From the NCBI GenBank assembly GCA_017509605.1, contig JAFWPH010000040.1, positions 1-44,772 on the forward strand: DNA of 44,772 bases, read 5' to 3'. How positions within the stretch are numbered: the first letter of the stretch is position 1; each line of letters opens with the position of its first letter. Positions 27,332-37,100 of the stretch are shown in pieces. The position numbers and the translations under genes are program-made. The notes beneath the pieces are model-generated. The model was not told the DNA's origin. It did not search any database and worked only from the letters and a program-made list of their open reading frames with translations. This stretch comes from Bacteroidaceae bacterium (GTDB lineage Bacteria > Bacteroidota > Bacteroidia > Bacteroidales > Bacteroidaceae).

Positions 27332-27403
27332 ATCTGTCTTTGTTTGTTGATTTCTGCCAGGTAAATCATTCTGAGGATTATCACCTTAGATAAAAATAAT
27401 TTG

Positions 27404-27435
27404 CAAATGTAGAAAACTTTTAACAATAAATGTTA
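27404..27435 (-). promoter_or_regulatory. Candidate efflux-operon promoter box and palindrome
   Basis: On the minus strand TACATTTG (27411-27404) fits the -7 consensus, with an expected transcript start near 27397. Just upstream, TAACA-N5-TGTTA (27421-27435) is a perfect inverted repeat placed where the -33 element would be, so a regulator bound there could control the pump. Confidence 0.35.
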
Positions 27436-27488
27436 TTTCTCCTGATTTTTAACACAATGATTTTATCACAGTCTTTCCGGGAACCATG

Positions 27489-29417
27489 CTACATCAACCT
27501 CACCTTGCTGCCATTTACTTCAATCTCTTCTTCCTGTACCATGATGTTGATGGTGTCTCTGATCAGTTCCTTGTTGCCACTGAGGGTGTGCAGGTCGGTG
27601 ACGGGATGGAACTGCTGGTCGCTGAGAACCTGTTTGACGCGTTCCTTCATGCGTAGGATGTCATCGTTGCTGTAGCCGTTGTGCTTGCGCCGGAGGCACA
27701 CGTCACACTGTCCGCAGTCGTGGGTGTCCTTCTCGCCGAAATAGCGGAGCAACTGGCGGCTGCGGCAGAGGTTGTCGGAACTGAAGTAGTCGATGATGCT
27801 GTCGATTCGCTTGGCGTAGTCCTTCTTGCGGTCAGCATAGACGATGGGAGGAAGCAGTATGCGCTCTGTATCGACACGGGGAACAGTGAAAGTGATGGTT
27901 GGGGTGTTGCGGTGTGGAATAAAACTGATGATATGGCTCTGTGAGAGTTCAATGAGGGTGTTATAGACCGTGTCGTTGTCGTAGCCGGTGATGTGGGAGA
28001 TGAGCGTCTCCTCGATGAACACATAGTCTGCGAACACGCCTGTGTAGGTTCGCAGCACGGCTTGTATGATGTCGTCGGTCTGTGGGTTACGGGTCTGGAG
28101 GCGGTTGAGTGTCTCTTTGGTGATCGTGAACTTCAGCCTCGACTTGAATTCCTGTTCTTCCTGGTAGTCAATGTAGCCGGCGGTGGAGAGGATGCGCAGA
28201 GCGCTGTCGGTATTGACGGCGAACTGCTTGAACCGGTTGCAGAAGAGTTCAAGGGCGAAATAATAGGTGTGGCCGTAGCCTTCGCCTACGCCGACCTGAA
28301 GGAAGTAGCAGACGTTCTCGTAGGTTTGCCGGATGTAGTCGATGGCAGGGTATGATGTGTCGATGCGGCGGTGGAGGAGACCCTTGTCCTGTTGGTTGTA
28401 GAGCAACACGGCATAGGAGTGGCCCCCATCTCGTCCGGCGCGTCCCGCCTCTTGAAAATAGGCCTCGATGGAGTCGGGGACGTTGTAGTGGACCACGATC
28501 CTGACATCGGCCTTGTCGATACCCATGCCGAAGGCGTTGGTGGCAACCATGATGCGGCTGTTGCCTTTGGTCCAGTTAGCCTGTCGCAGGTCTTTCTCCG
28601 CATTGGTCAGTCCCGCGTGGTAGCTATCTGCGGTGATGCCGTTGGCGTTGAGGTAGTTGGCAATCTCACGGGTTAGGCGGCGGCTGCGAGTATAGACGAT
28701 ACCGCTGCCATGGGGTACCTTCTGTAGGATGCGGAGCATCTCGGCCGTCTTGTCGGCTGACTCGCGGACAACGTAAGAGAGGTTCTTGCGCTCGAAACTC
28801 ATGGAGAAGACGTTGTGCTCCTTGAATTCAAGACGGTTCTGGATATCATCGACCACCACAGGGGTGGCCGTGGCGGTCAGGGCCAAGATGGGAACGGGAT
28901 AGGGGATGAGGTGGCGCAGGTCGTTGATGTGCATGTAGGAAGGACGGAAGTCGTAGCCCCATTGGGAAATACAGTGCGCCTCATCCACACAGATCATGCA
29001 GATGCGTCGGATCAAGGTCACCTTCTGTCGGAAACGCTCCGACTGAAGGCGTTCAGGAGAGATGTAGAGGAATTTGTAATCACCGAGGATGCAGTTGTCG
29101 AGGATGCGCTCGATGTCACTGCCCATCATACCGCTATAGACACATGCCGCCTTGATGGCCCGCATGCGCAACTGGCTCACCTGGTCTTTCATCAAGGCGA
29201 TAAGAGGGGTTACCACGATGCACAGACCTTTCATCGTCATCGTCGGTACCTGGAATGTGATCGACTTGCCACCGCCAGTAGGCATCAGGCCCAAGGTGTC
29301 CTTGCCACTGCACACACTCTCGATGATCTCGCGCTGTATGCCACGGAAGGAGTCGTACCCCCAGTAGTGGCGCAAGGTCTCAAGGTAGATGTCGGAGTTG
29401 GTGCCGTGTGCGGACAT
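27489..29417 (-). CDS. recQ: ATP-dependent DNA helicase RecQ
   Basis: This 642-residue 3'-5' DNA helicase belongs to the RecQ group, which acts in recombination and replication-fork repair. Motif 0 FRGIQREII, Walker A MPTGGGKS (K51), DEAHCISQWGYDFRP (from D145) and the second RecA domain (YTRSRR ... QEAGRAGRDG) are intact. The C-terminal region contains a zinc-site cluster (CRSRQLLRYFGE ... CGQCDVC) and part of an RQC domain. I see no HRDC domain, so it is a shorter form. It begins one base after the recJ stop codon, so the two are very likely translated from one message. Pairing of RecJ nuclease and RecQ helicase is functionally coherent: they cooperate in DNA end resection. Confidence 0.95.
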   Translation of the reverse strand: MSAHGTNSDIYLETLRHYWGYDSFRGIQREIIESVCSGKDTLGLMPTGGGKSITFQVPTMTMKGLCIVVTPLIALMKDQVSQLRMRAIKAACVYSGMMGSDIERILDNCILGDYKFLYISPERLQSERFRQKVTLIRRICMICVDEAHCISQWGYDFRPSYMHINDLRHLIPYPVPILALTATATPVVVDDIQNRLEFKEHNVFSMSFERKNLSYVVRESADKTAEMLRILQKVPHGSGIVYTRSRRLTREIANYLNANGITADSYHAGLTNAEKDLRQANWTKGNSRIMVATNAFGMGIDKADVRIVVHYNVPDSIEAYFQEAGRAGRDGGHSYAVLLYNQQDKGLLHRRIDTSYPAIDYIRQTYENVCYFLQVGVGEGYGHTYYFALELFCNRFKQFAVNTDSALRILSTAGYIDYQEEQEFKSRLKFTITKETLNRLQTRNPQTDDIIQAVLRTYTGVFADYVFIEETLISHITGYDNDTVYNTLIELSQSHIISFIPHRNTPTITFTVPRVDTERILLPPIVYADRKKDYAKRIDSIIDYFSSDNLCRSRQLLRYFGEKDTHDCGQCDVCLRRKHNGYSNDDILRMKERVKQVLSDQQFHPVTDLHTLSGNKELIRDTINIMVQEEEIEVNGSKVRLM

Positions 29418-29418
29418 G

Positions 29419-31152
29419 TTATTCCTGCTGGGCTGGCCGGGGCCGTATGTCTATGATCTGGAGTTGCACCTCGCCTTTGCGGTAGGCGTTCTCCTCGATG
29501 GTGTAGGCGATGTCGAACGACTGTTTGGTCTTGATGTATCGGGCTTGAGAGCTCTGTCCGAAGGCGATGCCGTTGAGAATGCGGCTCGACGTGTTATCGA
29601 CCAGTTCCAGTTTGATGTGCTCCTGTTCCCTTCCCACCACCTTGCTTGTGCCGTAGTCATAGACCTGTCGGGTGCAGAAGATGGGTTTGGGGTTCTCGGG
29701 CCCAAACGGACGCATGCGTTTGATGTCGGCGCAGAACTTGGGGGTGATGTCGCGGAACGATATCACGGCGTCGATGTCGAGGTTGGCTGAGGTCTGCTTG
29801 GGGTTGATGTTCTCGCTGACGTAGCGGTTGAAACGCTCACGGAACTCGTCGAGGTGCTCAAGCTTGAGTGACAACCCTGCAGCGTAGGTGTGGCCGCCGA
29901 AGTTCTCAAGCAGGTCCTTGCATTGTTCAATGGCCTTATAGACATCAAAGCCGCTGACGCTTCGGGCGCTGCCTGTGATGAGGTCGCCCGACCGGGTCAA
30001 CACTACGGCCGGACGGAAGAAGACCTCCGTGATGCGTGATGCCACGATACCGATGACACCCTTGTGCCAGTCTTCGTTGTAGATGACTATGGAGTCGCCG
30101 GCCTGTTGGTTCTTCACCATCGACTCCACAATGCTGTTGGCCTCCTCTGTCATCTTCTTGTCCAACTCCTTCCGCTCTTCGTTGTAACGGTTGATTCTGG
30201 TGGCTTCCACGGCGGCCTTGCGGTAGTCGTTTTCCACCAGGAGAGCCACCGACTCCTTGCCGTTCTGCATACGACCAGAGGCGTTGATTCGGGGACCGAT
30301 CTTGAAGATGATGTCACTCATGGTCACCTCTTTGTTCTGGAGGCCGCATGAGTTGATGATGGCCTTGAGACCGATTGTGGGCTTGTTGTTGAGCTGTCGC
30401 AGTCCATGATAGGCGAGTATCCGGTTCTCGCCCACGATGGGCACAATGTCGGAGGCAATGCTCACGGCACACAAGTCAAGCAACGGCTGAAGTTGCGTGA
30501 AACTGATGTCGTTGTTCATGGCGAATGCCTGCATGAACTTGAACCCCACACCGCAGCCTGAGAGGTGCAGGAAAGGGTAGGTGGAGTCACGACGTTTGGC
30601 GTTGAGGATGGCAACGGCTGGAGGCAGTTGCTCGTCAGGTACGTGGTGGTCGCAAATGATGAAGTCAATGCCTAAGCTTTGGGCGTAGGCAATCTCTTCC
30701 ACGGCCTTGATGCCGCAGTCGAGTACAATGATCAGTTTTACGCCAGTCTGGGCGGCGTAGTCAACACCCGTCATCGATACCCCATATCCCTCGTCATAGC
30801 GGTCGGGGATGTAGTAATCGACGTTTGAGTGGAATTTGGTCAGAAAACGGTAAACTAATGCCACTGCGGTACAACCGTCCACATCGTAGTCTCCATAGAC
30901 CATAATACGCTCTTTGCGTCCTATTGCCTCGTTCAGACGGTTGACAGCCACGTCCATATCGTTCATCAGAAACGGATCGTGGAGTTCGGTGATCTGGGGG
31001 CGGAAATAGTGCTGCACAGCATCGGCAGTGGAGATACCGCGTTGTAGTAGCAGTCGGCAGATGGTGGCGTTCAGACCTACCGTCTCCGACAGTTGCTTAA
31101 CTGCTGCTTCCTGCTCTGGTGTTGATGGTTCGTAGTTCCATAAGTAATTCAT
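29419..31152 (-). CDS. recJ: Single-stranded-DNA-specific exonuclease RecJ
   Basis: This 577-residue 5'-3' exonuclease acts on single-stranded DNA in recombination and mismatch repair. DHH-family motifs are clear: GDYDVDG (D88), LDCG (D145), CDHHVPD (D168) and GGHTYAAGL in the DHHA1 domain (~395-410). An OB-fold C-terminal domain follows (~455-577). Length is standard. It is first in a tight pair with recQ (1-base gap). A candidate promoter and a 15-base palindrome lie about 120 bases upstream. Confidence 0.95.
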   Translation of the reverse strand: MNYLWNYEPSTPEQEAAVKQLSETVGLNATICRLLLQRGISTADAVQHYFRPQITELHDPFLMNDMDVAVNRLNEAIGRKERIMVYGDYDVDGCTAVALVYRFLTKFHSNVDYYIPDRYDEGYGVSMTGVDYAAQTGVKLIIVLDCGIKAVEEIAYAQSLGIDFIICDHHVPDEQLPPAVAILNAKRRDSTYPFLHLSGCGVGFKFMQAFAMNNDISFTQLQPLLDLCAVSIASDIVPIVGENRILAYHGLRQLNNKPTIGLKAIINSCGLQNKEVTMSDIIFKIGPRINASGRMQNGKESVALLVENDYRKAAVEATRINRYNEERKELDKKMTEEANSIVESMVKNQQAGDSIVIYNEDWHKGVIGIVASRITEVFFRPAVVLTRSGDLITGSARSVSGFDVYKAIEQCKDLLENFGGHTYAAGLSLKLEHLDEFRERFNRYVSENINPKQTSANLDIDAVISFRDITPKFCADIKRMRPFGPENPKPIFCTRQVYDYGTSKVVGREQEHIKLELVDNTSSRILNGIAFGQSSQARYIKTKQSFDIAYTIEENAYRKGEVQLQIIDIRPRPAQQE

Positions 31153-31269
31153 TATATGTTTGTTTTTATTGAAATCGCTCTCATGAAGGCGTTAGGTTAG
31201 AATGATCAATGTTCAATGCCTTCTTTGCTGGTGTCCGCCATCGTCCTTTTTCGCAAAAGGACATACTCC

Positions 31270-31313
31270 ACCAATTTAATTGGTAAAGTTACGACTTAAA
31301 TTTGAAAAACAAA
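31270..31313 (-). promoter_or_regulatory. Candidate recJ-recQ promoter with overlapping palindrome
   Basis: On the minus strand TTTG (31313-31310), an 18-base spacer, and TAACTTTA (31291-31284, one mismatch from TAnnTTTG) could drive recJ-recQ. The predicted start near 31277 is the centre of a perfect inverted repeat ACCAATT-T-AATTGGT (31270-31284), an arrangement expected of a repressor site. Confidence 0.35.
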
Positions 31314-31398
31314 CAATAAAAAATGTTAATAATTACAAAAACTCCTTTTTTTCTATGAAAAAGAGGCACAGTGGGTGACTTTTTGAGCACCGTGTTTT

Positions 31399-32670
31399 TT
31401 ATTCGCACAGCAGTTGGCAGATATCGTCTTGGAAGGCACGGCAGCGGTTGGGATTGAGCACACCGTTGGAGAGAATGGCGAAAGCGAGGTCGTCGCCGTT
31501 GGATGCCTTTGCATAGCCTGTCAGACAGCAGGCATTGGCACTGGTGCCGGTCTTGGCGTGGACACGTGAGGTTGCCTTCCCCTCGGTCATTCTCGCAGCA
31601 AGTGTGCCGCTCTTGCCTGCCACTGCAAGCGATGAATAAAGGGGTGAAAAGAGCAGCATCTTGTTGTTATAGGCGTAGATGAGCAGACGTATCTGGCTTT
31701 CTGCGGTCATGTTGTCGTAAGGGCTCAGACCACTGCCATCGACGATACGGAAGTTGAAGTTGTCGCAACCGGCACGGGTAAGCGTGTTCTTCACCATTGA
31801 GAGTCCGTCTTGGACGGTGGCTCCTTTATTCTTCTTGAGACTGGCCAGTCGGTAGAACAAGGCTTCAGCGTAGAGGTTGTCGCTGTCCTTGAGCATGGTG
31901 GGCAGCACTTGGGACAGCGAGTGGCTGATGCGGCTCAGTTCCTTGCCTCGAGGGTTCACGCCGCTGGTGGAGAGCAACAGACGTTCTCCATCCACCGACA
32001 CACCTGCTTTCTGCAGCTCGCTGGCGAAAGTGCGCAGGCAGTGCTTGTCTGGATTGGCAATCATGTTCCAGTTTTTAGTTCTGAGTCGTTGGTGGTCGAA
32101 GAAAAGAGGGGTGAGGTAGGGGGTCACGGGGGAGGGGTAGTCGTCCCAACTCCAGCCGTTTCCCATGCGGAGTGTGTCGGTCATGCTCACGTCGCCAATC
32201 AGGCGGCCATCTACACGCTGGATGCCTGCGTTCTTCACTGCGCGTGCCATCGCCTGTAGGTCGCCCAGGCTGAGCAGGGGGTCGAAGCCTCCCACGAGGA
32301 TAAGGTCACCATGCAAGGTGCCGCCACTGATTGAGCCGTTTTGATGGAGGGTGGTATGGAATTCACCTTTGATGCCTAAGTTCTCGAGGGCGCTGATTGC
32401 GATGAGAAGCTTGAGTGTGGAGGCAGGTATCATCTGCTGCCGCTCATGGTAGTTGAAAAGAAAGGAGTCGGCGCTGAGGTTATATATACTCATGGAAGTG
32501 GTGTAGGGCTGGTGTTCGAGCCGTGTGGCCAGGTCTGCCAGGTTGTGGTTCATCTGCTCGGTCCAGGGATCGACAGCTTTTTCATCCTTGACTTTGTCAT
32601 CGCCTTTGCATGAGGGCAGGGCCATGGCGATAATCATCGCGAATAGAAATATAAGCGTTTTCTTGTTCAT
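31399..32670 (-). CDS. dacB: D-alanyl-D-alanine carboxypeptidase/endopeptidase (PBP4, peptidase S13)
   Basis: This 423-residue low-molecular-weight penicillin-binding protein trims or cleaves peptidoglycan peptides in the periplasm. The N-terminus is a lipoprotein-like signal (ALPSC, cysteine at residue 21). The three active-site motifs are present: SxxK as PASTLK (S84, K87), SxN as SDN (S263, N265) and KTG as HAKTGTS (K373). Between the first and second motifs lies the extra domain typical of S13 enzymes (GDLILVGGFDPLL). Lipid anchoring instead of free periplasmic location is inferred. Its ATG is 7 bases downstream of the stop of a short upstream frame that looks like the tail of a lost gene. 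Confidence 0.93.
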   Translation of the reverse strand: MNKKTLIFLFAMIIAMALPSCKGDDKVKDEKAVDPWTEQMNHNLADLATRLEHQPYTTSMSIYNLSADSFLFNYHERQQMIPASTLKLLIAISALENLGIKGEFHTTLHQNGSISGGTLHGDLILVGGFDPLLSLGDLQAMARAVKNAGIQRVDGRLIGDVSMTDTLRMGNGWSWDDYPSPVTPYLTPLFFDHQRLRTKNWNMIANPDKHCLRTFASELQKAGVSVDGERLLLSTSGVNPRGKELSRISHSLSQVLPTMLKDSDNLYAEALFYRLASLKKNKGATVQDGLSMVKNTLTRAGCDNFNFRIVDGSGLSPYDNMTAESQIRLLIYAYNNKMLLFSPLYSSLAVAGKSGTLAARMTEGKATSRVHAKTGTSANACCLTGYAKASNGDDLAFAILSNGVLNPNRCRAFQDDICQLLCE

Positions 32671-32677
32671 ATCCAGA

Positions 32678-32764
32678 TTACTTCTTTTTCTTCACTCTCT
32701 CAGCCCCTTTCACATCGTCGAGTACACCGTCGATGTTGGTGTTCCCGATAATGTTGCCGTCTTA
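32678..32764 (-). pseudogene. Possible C-terminal remnant of a gene formerly upstream of dacB
   Basis: The minus strand here reads an open tail, DGNIIGNTNIDGVLDDVKG then AERVKKKK and a stop, directly after an in-frame stop. It has the composition of a genuine lysine-rich protein end and lies 7 bases from the dacB start, as in a tight operon. The rest of the gene is not present upstream, where the AT-rich acyltransferase gene lies on the other strand. I cannot name the family. Confidence 0.3.
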
Positions 32765-32813
32765 GGTCAAGATATGGGCGAATGGAATGGCATGATCATT
32801 GTGGTATTTTATG

Positions 32814-32821
32814 CAAAAGTA
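32814..32821 (-). promoter_or_regulatory. Candidate -7 box upstream of dacB
   Basis: On the minus strand TACTTTTG fits TAnnTTTG exactly. The transcript would start near 32807 and run through the remnant frame before dacB. No matching -33 box is seen. Confidence 0.25.
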
Positions 32822-32879
32822 CAAATAAAAGATGAGAAATTCTTAATCCTGACTATCATATGAATCCATTTTTTTTGTT

Positions 32880-32887
32880 TAATTTTG
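32880..32887 (+). promoter_or_regulatory. Candidate -7 box upstream of the acyltransferase gene
   Basis: TAATTTTG fits TAnnTTTG, placing the transcript start near 32894 and leaving a leader of about 67 bases. No -33 box is visible at the right distance. Confidence 0.25.
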
Positions 32888-32960
32888 CGCGAATTATCGA
32901 GACGATGGAGGAATTATACGTTTTTTTATGAATGTTTGACAATAGAATTATTACTGTAGA

Positions 32961-33977
32961 ATGTTGATTAATAGAAAGAAAACTTTATCAAGGGATGCGA
33001 AATTTGATGGTCTGAAGTTTATCTTGATGTTTTTGGTTGTCTTAGGACATCTGAAGTATATGGACTATGGCTTGAGAGTTTCGAGAATCATCTATTCTTT
33101 TCACATGCCAGTTTTCATTTTCTTATCAGGTTTCTTCACTTCTTTGAGTTCAAATAAGGAAAAACGAATCAGTTGGATAAAGAATACGATTATCATATAT
33201 ATTGTGGCAGATATCGCAGAGTTATTATTAAATATACTTTTGGATTATTCTGCCTGTTCATTAAAAGGGAGGGAATTTTCTATTTCGTCTTTTTTTAATT
33301 GGCACACTGTCTTTTGGCCTGGTTTTGCCCTCTGGTACTTAGTGTGCTTAATTTATTGGAGAATTGCGATATGGACTATCGGCAATAAGATGAACGACAT
33401 CACTCTATTTGTGATTTCTTGTCTATTGCTTGTTCCTACTGGTTTTGTGCCTCTTAGCTTTGACTTATCATTTCAAAGAACTTTTGCTTTTCTCCCATTT
33501 TTTGTCTTAGGTATTGTTTTCAAGAAAAGAGGGTTGGTTCGAAAGTTGGAACAATTGCCGGTTTATTACGCTGTTATTGGTTTATTGCTTGGCTTTATTG
33601 CCGCTGGACTCATGCCAACGTATTTTCCTGTTCAGCCTTTAAAGACGTTTGATCAAGTAGCGGAAAGAGTAATCCAAACTATATTGGCTTTGTTTTTGTG
33701 CATCATGATAATAAGATTGTCACGTGCCAAATTTACTGAGGCGTTTGCCAAATATGGTTCAATGACATTATGGATATATATTGGACATATCTACCTTGTC
33801 AATACAAGTAATAGATTATTCCCTCATTTGGGTATTTCACTCAATCTCTTCACAGCACCTTTTGTTGCAGCCCTTTATTGCGCCTTCCTTCTTTTTTTAG
33901 CCAATACGTATGAATCTAAGAAGCAAAAGCACAAAGACCGTCAGGAAACCGGGGCTCTGTTGGACAAAAGCATTTAG
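32961..33977 (+). CDS. Membrane acyltransferase (Acyltransferase_3 family)
   Basis: This 338-residue integral membrane protein with about ten hydrophobic helices is related to O-acetyltransferases that modify sugars of surface polysaccharides. Visible family marks are DGLKFILMFLVVLGH near the N-terminus (the GH of this first helix holds the conserved histidine), SFHMPVFIFLSGFF in the second helix, and WYLVCLIYWR. The tail after the last helix is short and basic. The gene is clearly more AT-rich than its neighbours and lies alone between dacB and the PL11 gene, which suggests recent acquisition. The acyl acceptor is unknown. Confidence 0.85.
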   Translation: MLINRKKTLSRDAKFDGLKFILMFLVVLGHLKYMDYGLRVSRIIYSFHMPVFIFLSGFFTSLSSNKEKRISWIKNTIIIYIVADIAELLLNILLDYSACSLKGREFSISSFFNWHTVFWPGFALWYLVCLIYWRIAIWTIGNKMNDITLFVISCLLLVPTGFVPLSFDLSFQRTFAFLPFFVLGIVFKKRGLVRKLEQLPVYYAVIGLLLGFIAAGLMPTYFPVQPLKTFDQVAERVIQTILALFLCIMIIRLSRAKFTEAFAKYGSMTLWIYIGHIYLVNTSNRLFPHLGISLNLFTAPFVAALYCAFLLFLANTYESKKQKHKDRQETGALLDKSI

Positions 33978-34048
33978 TTCATTGATTCAGCGTTGACTTA
34001 GGCTGGTTGCCCCTTGGGGCGCACTTGCGGAAGTTCAGTGATCTTCAA

Positions 34049-34106
34049 ATCATATCACAAGGAAAGCCTCCGATCCATTTGGGTCGGAGGCTTTCCTTGA
34101 TATGAT
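34049..34106. terminator. Long bidirectional hairpin terminator
   Basis: An inverted repeat of about 26 base pairs (one bulged base) with the core AAGGAAAGCCTCCGA and its complement surrounds a loop of about 5 bases. It lies between two convergent genes, the acyltransferase ending at 33977 and the PL11 gene ending at 34117, so it can end transcripts from both sides. There is no long T-run. Confidence 0.75.
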
Positions 34107-34116
34107 GGATGAAGGG

Positions 34117-37100
34117 TTACTTCATCATCTTGACACTCTTCTGTTTGCCCGATTCAGAGGTGAGGCGCAGGATGTAAACACCCTTGCTCAGACCTGTCTT
34201 GGCGAAACTGTTCTTGAGAGAACCCATTGGACAGTAGAACTCACAGATGGCGGCGCCGTTGACCGACATCACTTCCACCTTCACGTTTTCAGTGTCGGCA
34301 ATGATGGAGTTGATGCCATCAACCACGTTGAGAGCGGATACACGGACAATGCCGTTGGCGATGTCGCTGGTGTCCCAAGTGATGGTGTAGATGCTGTCGT
34401 TGGTCTCATGAGTTTCAGGCAGATTGAAGGAAGGATTACCCGTGAACGACTTGACATCGGCCCACAGACGAAGCTCGTCGCCTACTACAGGCGTGTAGCT
34501 GCGGTAGAGCTCAACAGCCACTGTACCGTTGAAGGTCAGTTTGTTGATGTTCTTGATACCAGTACCTCCTAATGTTGATTCGGTGGTGTTGGATCTGCGC
34601 ATCACGACCTCGAGGGTGGAACTGTTATTGAACGTCACGTTCTTTCCATTGAAGTCGAGCGAGCCAGTGAAAGCGGATGCACTTGAACCTGGATGCACAG
34701 TACCATTGATGGTGAATGAGCTATTGGTCATTGAAGTGCCCGTATTGTTGATACCCATCAGTGTTCCATTCTTCTCCACTGTCAATGCGCCTGTACCCAG
34801 TGAACCACCTGAAGTGCAGATGAGAGCACCCTCGCTGATGCTTACAGCACCAGTAGTGGTCCATACGCCTGTGGCTGTCATCTTGCCGGAACCCATCTTG
34901 GTGAAGCGGTCGCCGCCAATCACCAAACCTTCGAACTTGAAGTCCTCGTCGTTGCCTACCTGCCAGGTGTTGCTGCCAGAAGCACCGTTATTGCTGAACG
35001 TACAGAAACCACCCAAAGAACCCTTACCGGTCACAGCACCCATTCGCAGTGTCTTGCCAGAGTTCTGGACATAGATGCCGTCAGGTATGTTGAGTGTCCA
35101 TTTCGTACCACCAGTGCTGGTATCGAATGTGAAACGGCCGTCGGCAGTGTAGGTGGCACCAGCTACAAGGGTACCCTCGAAGTTGCTGAGGTTGAGACGG
35201 ATGGGCGTACGGGTAGCGTAATAGTTGGAACCCTTCTCTGTGGCGCAGTACACATTGATAGTACCTGCACCGGTGAGGGCGTTGCTGTATGTGCAGCGGT
35301 TGCCTGTGGTCCATGAACCTGTCTTCTTCTCAGGAATGTTGATCTCATTGCTTGTGCCCACATTGTCCACAAGTGAACCGCCGCTCAGTTCTACCACCTT
35401 GGCGGCATTACCGTTGCCATTCTGAACGGTTCCGGCAGCAATGACCAGCCTGTTGAGTGCAGAACCTGGAGCAGAGGTCTTCAGCCAGCCAGCACCGCGC
35501 TTGGTGAGCTTGGTGCCGCTGAAACTCTTCTGTTGAACGAAGTCGGCAGAGTTGTTGATCACACCGCCTTCCTCGCCGACGAAACGGATTGGAGAACCGT
35601 TCTTCACGGCTTGGTTCGTCTGGAGTACCGCCCCGTTCTCTATCGTGAAATTGTTGGCGTTGATGATGACACCACCGAGGTTACCTGTCGCATCCACGTC
35701 ATTGGAAAGAGCGCTGACAATGGTGGTACCGCCAAGGAGGTGGTTGCCGCCAGTGTAGGAGTTCAGCGTGTTGATGGTGAGTGAGCCTTTGCCTTCCTTC
35801 GTGAGGGAACCTGAGGTGATGGAACCTGTTCCGTTGAAAGTGTAGGCTTTTGTATTGTTCACGTTGATGGATTCCACTTGCACGTTCTCGTTGATGGTGA
35901 CAGTGAAATTCTTGGCATCGTCGTTGAACTCCACTGCATCGCCATAGACGAATGCCTCGGGCGCTTCGCTCTCATCGCCAGAAAGAATGAAGTTCTTGGT
36001 GTTGGCAAAGTCCCAGATGGTGTTGCTGGCACCTGTCCAGATGATGGTGGAGGCACCGCGTACATCACCGATGCTGAGGACGACCTTTCCGTTCTCATAT
36101 TTGATACCGGTCTTGAAGTCGTTCACTCCTTCAATCTTGATGTTGGTGACGGAACCGATCACGGAGTCTGCCTCTGCAATCACGTAGTCGCCGGCAACGA
36201 GACCGATTCCATTGATTTCAATGACGGGCTGTATGTATTCAGGGCCGTATTTTGTCCAGGCCTCGCCGGTTTTCTTCTCCACTCTCAGGGTTTTGGCCTT
36301 GATGAGGTCGCCATCCACGGTGCTGCCGTAGAGATCGAGCACCAGACGCGATCCGAAACCGAGGAAGAGTGTGGAATCCACGGTGATATTGCCTTTAGAG
36401 TTCTCGCCTCCAGGACGGATGACAGAACCGTAGGTTGCCTTGATGCTCTTGAACTCACCGCCGTTGGAGTTCAACTGTGTGAAATGGTTGAGCCAGACAT
36501 TGGAATTCGCCATGGTGCCGTCGAAGTTGACGATACCGCCCCAGATGTTGGTCTCTCCGGTGTAGGTCATGTTCACCTTGGGAAGGTTAAGTGTACCGTC
36601 ACCCTGCTTGATGAGACGTGCTTTGCCGCCGATGGCTCCACCGGTGACGTTGCATGTGTAGTAGTCGTAAGTAATCTTGGGATTGGATGCCGTGGATTCG
36701 CTGGCAGCAGAGCCTTGTACCCATGAACCTACGTTGAAAGTGACGATATAAGGTTCAACTCCGTTCTCGATGCTCACGTTGGTGTTGCCCGTCTCGCAGA
36801 CGATGACGTGCTTGTCGTTGAGCGACTTGCCGATGGTGCCTCCATTGGCTACTTCGGTGCGGCCAGTCATGATCAGTGGTGGGGGAGCCACAGTGATGCC
36901 CTCCATCTCACCGAGATAATAACTCACGTGAGGTGGCTGGTTGTAACCGCACATCTGCCATACCATGGCGTTGCGGTACTGGTGGTCGTGCCAGAGCGTG
37001 TAGTTGCGCCATTTGGTGGCGGTGGTGGTCGAGTAGATGCGGATGTTGTTGGCTGCCGTGCGCATGATGATCTCCTCGCGCCAGTCGCCGAACACATCGC

